This document shows positions 57,390-64,000 of a stretch of 64,000 nucleotides of DNA, in pieces (positions within the stretch are counted from its first letter, which is position 1; each line of letters begins with the position of its first letter). The notes under the pieces are model-generated. The model worked only from the letters and a program-made list of their open reading frames with translations, was not told the DNA's origin and searched no databases. Position numbers and translations under genes: made by a program. The stretch is from Toxonevra muliebris (taxonomy: Eukaryota > Arthropoda > Insecta > Diptera > Pallopteridae). Where the stretch lies: NCBI GenBank assembly GCA_963691655.1, contig OY829329.1, positions 10,244,708 to 10,308,707 of the forward strand. Direction: 5' to 3'.

Positions 57390-58892
57390 TTTTGTCTTAT
57401 GCGTGTGATTTTCCAACGGTTCTATAGTAGTTTAGAGTTGCTTTTGCCACCTCTATAGGGTGTATCCAAAGATTTCTGGGTGTCAAGTTAGTGGGGTGCA
57501 GAGGGCAATTAAATAAATGTTTAGTGTCGTGCGGGGTTTGACCACATTCAGGGCATACGTCCTGAATAGTCATGTCGATTCTTGATAGGTGAGATTTGTT
57601 GATCTTACTGTATTCCGACCTGAGTTGTACCAAGGTGCACCTAGTTTTCCTCGGCAGAGGCATAGTTTTTTCCACACATCAATTACAGCAGGGTGTCTTC
57701 CGTTAAGGACTATGTTTGGCTGCTGGTGAGCACACGTTGCATCACTTACCGCTTCAGCATGAAGTTGCTTGATTGCGGCTGTGGTCCAGCGAGTTATTAT
57801 TCGAGGACATCCTCGTCATGTATGGTCAGGTATTTCCGGATTTTCCGGGGTAGGGGTGAAAGTAAGGTGAGTCTATGGTTAGGGTGTCCGTCGTTGTGGC
57901 AGTCCAGCAAAAATTGCTTCACCAATAGCTCATTATGACTTTTGACCTTCAGCATCCTGGTTTCCTCGTGCAGATGATCTTCGTCTGTCATCAGGTGGCA
58001 GCCAGTGATAGTGCGCAGGGCTGCATTCTTGTTGCAGGCCTGCAAATTCCAAAATTTTTGGGTATTTTACTATCGGAATTGTTCAGCCATCGACATGTAC
58101 GTTCAGCATTCGTCTAACCTCCTTAGTACATAGCGTGAACAGGGTAGCCTAGGATTTTTCACTTAAAAGCTTTAGGTTACGACTGAGGAAGAATTCTGTT
58201 GGTAAGATCGGCGATGTTGGAGCCCGTGGCGAGGATAGTGAAATCATCTGCATAGGTAACAAGTGTGAGGTTGGCTGGTGATGTCAGCATATTGGGCATG
58301 TAGAAGTTGAATAATAAAGGAGACATGACACCGTTCTGCGAAACGTCTTGTTTCACTCGCCTTTGTTTGGATTTTACGTTCCGGAATTGAACATATGCGT
58401 GTCTACCGCTCATATAATTTGCGGGCCATCTCTTGGTGGTTTTGGGCAGTACCGAATTACAGAGATCCTGCAACAAGGTTGAGCGACTTACTGTGCCGAA
58501 CGCTTCTGCCAGGTCCAGTGCCAACAAAATAGTCCCATTCATACCTCTAGTGATTTGCACTTGGAACTTGGTTAGCGCCGTCGTGGTGCTGAGTTGCTTT
58601 CGGAAGCCATGTTGATGGGCTGCAAGTGATAAGTTATCGACTAGTAAAAGCAGCAGAAGGTTGTCTTGGTCCTGAGGTTTGCCTGGTTTGAGAAACAGCA
58701 TGATGCGACCGACTTTCCAGATGTCTGGGACGATGAATTTTTCGATTGAAAAGTTGAGAATCTTTGTTAAAAACTTCAACCCAAATATTCCCAGGTTTTT
58801 TAGCATCATTAAGGGAGTCCCATTCGGACCAAGCGTTTTGGACGCTTTGGCGTTTTTAATGGCATTGGACACCTCAGAAGTAGTAATTTAGG
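57390..58892 (-). mobile_element. Jockey-like non-LTR retrotransposon, 5'-truncated and internally deleted
   Basis: Minus-strand frame 58177-58872 is reverse transcriptase: NAIKNAKASKTLGPNGTPL, PGKP, HQHGFRKQLSTTTAL, motif A LALDLAEAFGTVSRSTLL (catalytic Asp kept, the usual second D of AFD changed to G), RRVKQDVSQNGVMSPLLFNF and the catalytic YADDFTIL (58237-58254). Sequence between PGKP and HQHG is shortened. After a further deletion, 58045-57797 gives NAALRTITGCHLM and LHEETRMLKVKSHNELLVKQ. Then 57675-57397 gives PRKTRCTLVQLRSEYSK and a zinc-like CPECGQTPHDTKHLFNC. Order and wording match the 12-kb Jockey-like copies. ORF1 and endonuclease are absent; the element starts near 58892. Confidence 0.85.
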
Positions 58893-60500
58893 TTCGCTGA
58901 TCATGAGAGTTTTTTTAAATTTTGCCTCCAAATGGGATTGAACCACAGATCTGTAATACAAGTATTTGATTTTCTAACAACAACAAACTTTTCCATTATT
59001 TACTTACGCAGTGTGAGCAGTTTTTTTTTTGCATCATTCAGGGATATGTGTACTTCGTAGATCATTCTGTTGTTCTAGGACCCAACAGGCAACACTTTCT
59101 CCAAACACAGTATAATAGTTTTCTCAATGGTTTTTTATCGATCATTTAACGAAAAATAAGGTATAAATCCCCGTTTTCAAGAGGAAGTATAGAAGATAGA
59201 GTAAAAACGTTTAAACTAAAATTGCTCTTTATGCTTAACACCTTTCTTCAGTAATCAAACTCGTATCTGGTAAGATAAACAAATTTCTTAATAGCAGTTG
59301 AAGATTCCATTTTTCCGATTTCTGGTATTTCTTCCGATATTATGGGAGAACCAGTGGTAATGGAGAAAAATTGAGTACACAGTCATAATCAGCGACTCTA
59401 AATTACTATAAAACCGAAGAAAAATCAGGCGTATAAAATTTTTGTTGCACTGTGTTATAAGGAAATGCCGCAATAAGCTCTTCTTATAATTTTCCTATAA
59501 AATTTTGTTTATAGTTTTTGTAACCTTCAAAGTTTTACCGATTAACCAAAATAACTAATTGCTTCAATGCAATACTTAACCTCAATGAATTACATGAATA
59601 AATAATCCAAAATTGCAAAACTTTGCTTTTTTTTCAAACCTATCTGATTTCAAATCAATCATTTCACTTAAAACTCACGAATAATATCAACTAATTTTAA
59701 TTAAATTAATTAAATTAATTAAAAATTAATTTCTTTTCAATGACCTAAACTTAACCTCAAGTTAGATTTCAAATTCAAAACTACTGACAGATAACTGGTA
59801 ACTAAATTTATTGATATCATTAAAATAATAAACCGCAAAATCTTCAATTAACAGTAGAAATTTATGACTTTCATATAAATGAAAACAAGTACCTAGGAAA
59901 AAAAAAAACGAAAAAACCTTTTCAGTTTTTTTTTTTTAAATAAATTTTATGAGTAACGCCTCTTCTTTTCACTCTAGCAACATTATCATGGGTCTTTTGC
60001 ACTCGTCACGTGAACTTCATCAATGTGAATTTTTCAAAGTTCGCACATCATCAAAACCTCAAGCAGCTACAGTCGCCACATGAAGTATGAATAACTTTAT
60101 ACGTATGTAGGATTGTATCTCTTTGATATCCCAACAACTTTTTAAACATATTAACATGATAATAATAGCTTCTTTGAAAGCTAAAAGACCTCAACAAGGT
60201 GTTAAATACCTACTTGGATATACCTGAATACATCATTGTAGACATTGTAGAGGGATGGCAAATATTTTGAAAGGCCAAAACAAATTGAGCAATTAGATGT
60301 GAGCTTCTTGATTAAAAAAAAAAAAAAAAAAAAAAACAATTAATAAGTGTGTGAATGAACATGTTTTTTTATTAAAAAAAAAATATTTATTTAAATTGAT
60401 TTATGGAGTAGTGAAAACTAATAGAAAAAAGTTATATATCTTATATGTATATATCTTGAAAGTATTCAGGTTCGAACTTCTAACCTTATTATGCAATAAT
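58893..60500. other. AT-rich non-coding stretch, no gene seen
   Basis: A B-box-like GTGGTTCAATCCCA appears on the minus strand at about 58929-58942, without a convincing A box. (TTAAA)(TTAATTAAA)-type runs lie at 59690-59725 and a poly-A run at 60316-60336. No gene. Confidence 0.45.
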
Positions 60501-60516
60501 CACCAACACTGATACC

Positions 60517-60800
60517 CAACGGGAAAAAAAGCACTGCAAAATGCTTTTCGGTGTGTTGACAAGTCAGCTGTAAGCGCTTCCTCTCCGTATGACAAACCAT
60601 TACATTTTTAACATTGCATGCCATTGGAAGAAAGCACTTCGTTTTACGCTCCTTTTGAAGTGTTTCGAAAGACCTCAAACGAGATCTTTGCGTTAGCAGT
60701 TCGTTCCCTTTTTTCTTCTGCTCTGCTCTACAATATTCTTCTTCTTCTTTTCGAAATGCTTTAAAAGACCTCTCACGAAATCTTTGCGTCAGCATTTTTA
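60517..60800 (+). repeat. Dispersed repeat, copy B, with a 96-bp internal duplication
   Basis: 60517-60713 matches 25461-25640 in order and orientation (GTGTGTTGACAAGTCAG, GTAAGCGCT, TTTTAACATTGCATG, GCAGTTCGTTC). The part GACCTCAAACGAGATCTTTG at 60671 is duplicated in diverged form at 60767, a 96-bp offset. A 109-codon minus-strand frame (60466-60795) spans this, and the duplication is in frame (32 residues; LTQR-R-RSF motif twice). The frame is arginine/lysine/glutamate-rich and matches no family I know. Confidence 0.6.
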
Positions 60801-61850
60801 TTATTTTAAATTACGATGATCTTGTCGTCATTTGATTCGGAAACGATTGCATTTTAGCAGCAAGTGTTCGTTAACAAAACAAAAACAACAAGTGCTGACC
60901 TTTTACTCCTCAGGGGAGCTGCTGACAATCGGACCCTATGGGTTTTTTCTCTCTCTCTCTCTTTCTTTTAAATAGAAATCATTATGTTGTCAAGAACAGC
61001 AGCAGCAGCAGCAACAATATCCACTCAACAACAAATTACGAAAATCGTTAAGCTTAAATAAACAAAAAGAAATGTACCGTTGCTGCAGTGGGAGCAACTA
61101 ACTTCCTCCATCGTCCATAGCCATCGACATCATCATCATTATTTATGCAAACACCTTTTTACCTATACTTTGTAATTTATTGCTTAATCATGCACACAGT
61201 TGAATGCGTCCGGCTGGCCAACAATATATCCTCATTCTATGCTCAATTGCATCTGCTGGTCTTATGCATTATCTTCCTTTTGTGTGTGTGTGTGTGTGTT
61301 TGTCCATCTCAGCTCCCGGCAGCGTAATTTCAATCAAGACATAACATAAATTATGAGTTAAGTAAGCAATTTTTGCGTCGTGCGCCTGCGTATAGACGAC
61401 ACCCGCACACATACATGCATACATACATGGGTGAGAGATAAACTAAACCCAGCAAGGTAAACTTGGAGTTATGGTGCACTAAGTTATTTTCAATAATAGA
61501 ACTTATATATTCATTGTAGTTAAATTGAATTGAATTTGTTTGCTGGGTTCCACTGCATTCGCAACAATATTATGCGCATGCGCGTCATTCACCTTTTCTT
61601 CTTTCTCTCTTTTCCTATAGTAAATATTCATTGTTGACATTGTTATTGTTGTTGTTGTTGGTTTTGCTTGGACTTACTTATACATATGAACTTGTTAGCG
61701 GGTTCCAACCTTAGGCGTTGATTTGTTTATATTTTCTATTAGTTCGGAAGAGTGTGCAAAAATAAAAAGTAGAAAAAAAAACGAAGGGGCGTACGTAAGT
61801 GGGAGTTGACAGTTTAAGTTGTTTGTATGAGTCATGGCTTTGTTACTAAT
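60801..61850. other. Non-coding stretch with simple repeats
   Basis: (CT)n at about 60949-60963, (CAG)n at 61000-61012, (TG)9 at 61281-61299 and GTT repeats at 61645-61660. The frame at 61145-61327 is partly the (TG) tract. No supported gene. Confidence 0.5.
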
Positions 61851-61854
61851 GTAA

Positions 61855-62105
61855 ACAAAAACTCAGAGCAAAATTTAAATGAGAAACCAGACCTAGATTT
61901 AGATTGTAGGGGAGGTGGGCAAGACGATCCCAGATCACTACGGCTAACTTGGGCTTGTTGTGATATCTCCCCAGATATCGACCAGACCAGCTCTAATAAA
62001 AGACTCAAAACAAAACGATAACATTCGATTTAAAAAACACATAAACGCATATTAAAGATCTCAAAAAGTAGGGCATCTATAAACTGTTCCTGAAATTCAA
62101 GTTAA
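61855..62105 (+). repeat. Remnant of the CAGACCAAA element with its flank
   Basis: AAAACTCAGAGCAAAATTTA and AAACCAGACCTAGATTTAG are typical units of the minisatellite. Some 180 bp further on stands CATCTATAAACTGTTCCTGAAATTC, almost the same as the sequence following the 9.24-9.86 kb array. A 64-codon frame (61827-62021) crosses it and is not convincing as a gene. Confidence 0.5.
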
Positions 62106-64000
62106 TATAATAACAGTTTCGGTGTAGAAAGATTTTTAAAAGTCATAACTATTCATATAATTGGGAAGAGCTGAGCCTTTTTAGATCCCCTCTCAAACCC
62201 GCAACTGACTGCCAATATCTTTCAAGTAGAAGTTCCAGCAATCCAAGAGCTTTATCGATCAAATGAATCGACACACCTTTGGAAAATCGAATTTTTTACA
62301 GTGGAATAGACAACGTTCCCAGATATTCACGATCATTTAATCTTCGAAACGAAGAACCAAACTTATTTCTCTCTACATTTTTCTGAAACTAACTTTTCTT
62401 AATTACTTACTTGATCTATTAACTTATTCAAGGAATTTTAATCAAATTAAAGTAAGTACACACAATTCTTCATTTAAACACCCAATCTGTCTTCACATAA
62501 ATTAACTCATCACATCACCAACTCCAACTGCATGTCAGCAGGACGTCCGCCCTATCTACCTGCCTTCGTTGATATAATCAAGTGTTGCGTGCCAAAAGCA
62601 AAACCTAAGAAGCAAGCGAGAAGGCTTCAATCATTTAACACATTTTATATGCAGTCTTCTATCTTACTTCAGCTGCAAGCTTAGTCTTCTTGCTCTCGTG
62701 ATGATCATCTTCATTTCACGCATTCAAAAGTTTAATTAGGCTTGAAATTTGCAGTTACGCAATTCTTAGCAGTTTGCAGTTTCCATCAAAGATCCTTCTT
62801 CCATGCACGAGACAGTTGCGTGCAACAAAAAAAAAAAAAATCCAATCGCCAGTCGTCTATCATCATCTTATGTGACAGAGAATTAAAACAGGAACATAAG
62901 AATAGTGAACTCAATTTTACTTATTTACTTGCATAAAGCTGTATTATTATATTCGCCATGACTGTTTGGTTCGCTCTTATTTATACTGAGGTTATTTGCT
63001 TTTGCGCTTTCTTTGTATAATTACATACGAACATTCGACATGTTTGATGCTTTGATTATTATTTTGTTTGTTCTTCATTTCAAACATCAACACAACTTGT
63101 TGGAAGTATCCCAGGCTTTTTGGCTTTCCATGCATTTGTGTGATATGCTGTTGATTTGATGGATGGCGGGGAGTACGGGGTTGCTTATGTTTATTATCCA
63201 TTAGACAAAATGTTTGCCTGTTGCATATTGTTATGCTCTCTAGGCATCAGCTGCTGCTGCTAGTTGGGTATAAATCCCGGGACTGGAAAGTTTGCTTAAA
63301 AATTTAATTGCTTACTATTGGAGAATATTGGAAGTGGTTGGTGATGGGTACTGTAGAACAAATTTAAATATTTTTAAGTAACTGATGAATTCGCAAGAAT
63401 TCTACAATCAACTACACCGTAAAAGAATGTAAGATAAGAACTGCAAAAGCTTAAAAAAATAGTGAGAATCAAATTAGAATAATTACAGAAATCCTAAACT
63501 GACACTATTTGAATAAATTTTTTTTTTTTTTTTTTTGGACTATATAAGCAGGTTGTGGCCAAGGCGTTCATTGCTCCAAAAATCTTTTAAATCATAGGTC
63601 AACACTGGGTTAAATAGGAGTAAAGGAGGAAGGCCGAACGTAGCAGTTGCATATTAGAAAGCAATAATTAGCCAAAAAGTAATAATATTTCTTTCTCAGT
63701 GCCTCTGTTAATTCTGAGGCTTTTTAGAGAATTTGTCTAGTTGAAAGTTTATAATAAACATTCAATCAAATTTGGTAATCTGTTGGCAAATACGTCTGTT
63801 CACATACAAGAAATTGTTACAAATTCTTATAAATTGTTGCAAGTTTTTACTAGTGAAGTGTTCACGTACTCGAAAAACTTGCAAAGGGAGAAAAAAACGA
63901 AAGCGTAAAAAAGTGAGAGAAGAAAAAGTAGCTGCAAATTTCTACTAACAAATTATTTACTTGCAAGAATATTTTGCTGCCGAAAAAAAAAGAACTGACA
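62106..64000. other. AT-rich non-coding stretch, no gene seen
   Basis: Small frames at 62742-62936 and 62992-63201 have no recognisable domain. Poly-A at 62826-62839 and poly-T at 63518-63536. No transposon ends or RNA genes found up to the window edge. Confidence 0.5.

Noticed and set aside
58895..59035. Possible tRNA gene on the minus strand (GTGGTTCAATCCCA as B box)
   Set aside because: No matching A box at the right distance and no cloverleaf stems; the B-box match alone is weak.
1..64000. CRISPR arrays, bacterial operons, riboswitches
   Set aside because: The repeats are degenerate tandem or inverted types with no spacer structure, and the mariner, maT, hAT and non-LTR elements show this is an animal genome.

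Overview
The window is AT-rich non-coding DNA from an insect, most likely a higher fly. A tephritid fruit fly is my best guess, from the mix of mariner, maT, hAT, Jockey-like and I-like elements, the CATA/TATG-type simple repeats and one short interspersed repeat whose 3' part looks familiar from tephritid sequence. The organism is inferred, not proven. I find no host protein-coding gene, no intact tRNA or rRNA gene and no convincing host exon. It reads as a large intron or an intergenic, transposon-rich stretch. Every coding trace I could identify belongs to a transposable element, and every one is broken.

Layout. 0-7.6 kb: AT-rich sequence with three exon-like repeat modules (2.0-2.9 kb), a dispersed-repeat copy at 4.9 kb and a 98-bp perfect-stem hairpin at 6.15 kb. 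7.6-9.9 kb: degenerate tandem repeats, then a short CAGACCAAA-type array. 11.3-15.0 kb: a pile of retrotransposons. A minus-strand Jockey-like element (about 13.37 to 11.47 kb) is interrupted by a plus-strand, 5'-truncated Jockey-like copy, and is followed by a plus-strand I-like element with reverse transcriptase and RNase H. 16.35-19.0 kb: a 2.7-kb CAGACCAAA minisatellite with a nested ~299-bp higher-order period. 22.3-23.6 kb: a 1258-bp foldback element with hAT-like 8-bp target duplications. 24.2-30.5 kb: fragments of dispersed repeats. 30.57-31.80 kb: a complete-ended but dead mariner.

32.8-34.7 kb: a repeat array apparently amplified from the 3' coding part of an I-like element, next to that element itself, which is split by a 1053-bp hAT-like insertion with an exact 8-bp duplication. 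35.25-37.44 kb: the CAGACCAAA array again, in inverse orientation. 39.59-40.60 kb: a maT-like (D,D37D) element with both ends and an internal deletion. 41.6-43.5 kb: two minus-strand I-like 3' pieces, a tRNA-like sequence and a 539-bp element with 28-bp perfect terminal inverted repeats. 45.6-46.0 kb: a PIF/Harbinger transposase fragment. 48.4-49.2 kb: two hairpin elements. 51.2-52.2 kb: a ~400-bp tandem repeat. 53.4-58.9 kb: a tRNA-derived SINE, a second copy of the I-like 3' end, a dimeric tRNA-like unit and a second Jockey-like element. 60.5-62.1 kb: dispersed-repeat copies.

The parts do not form a pathway. What is informative is the stratigraphy: two nested insertions can be read to the base, and several repeats (CAGACCAAA array, LINE-derived GA-rich array, foldbacks) recur at separate places and in both orientations, which suggests they moved as parts of mobile elements.
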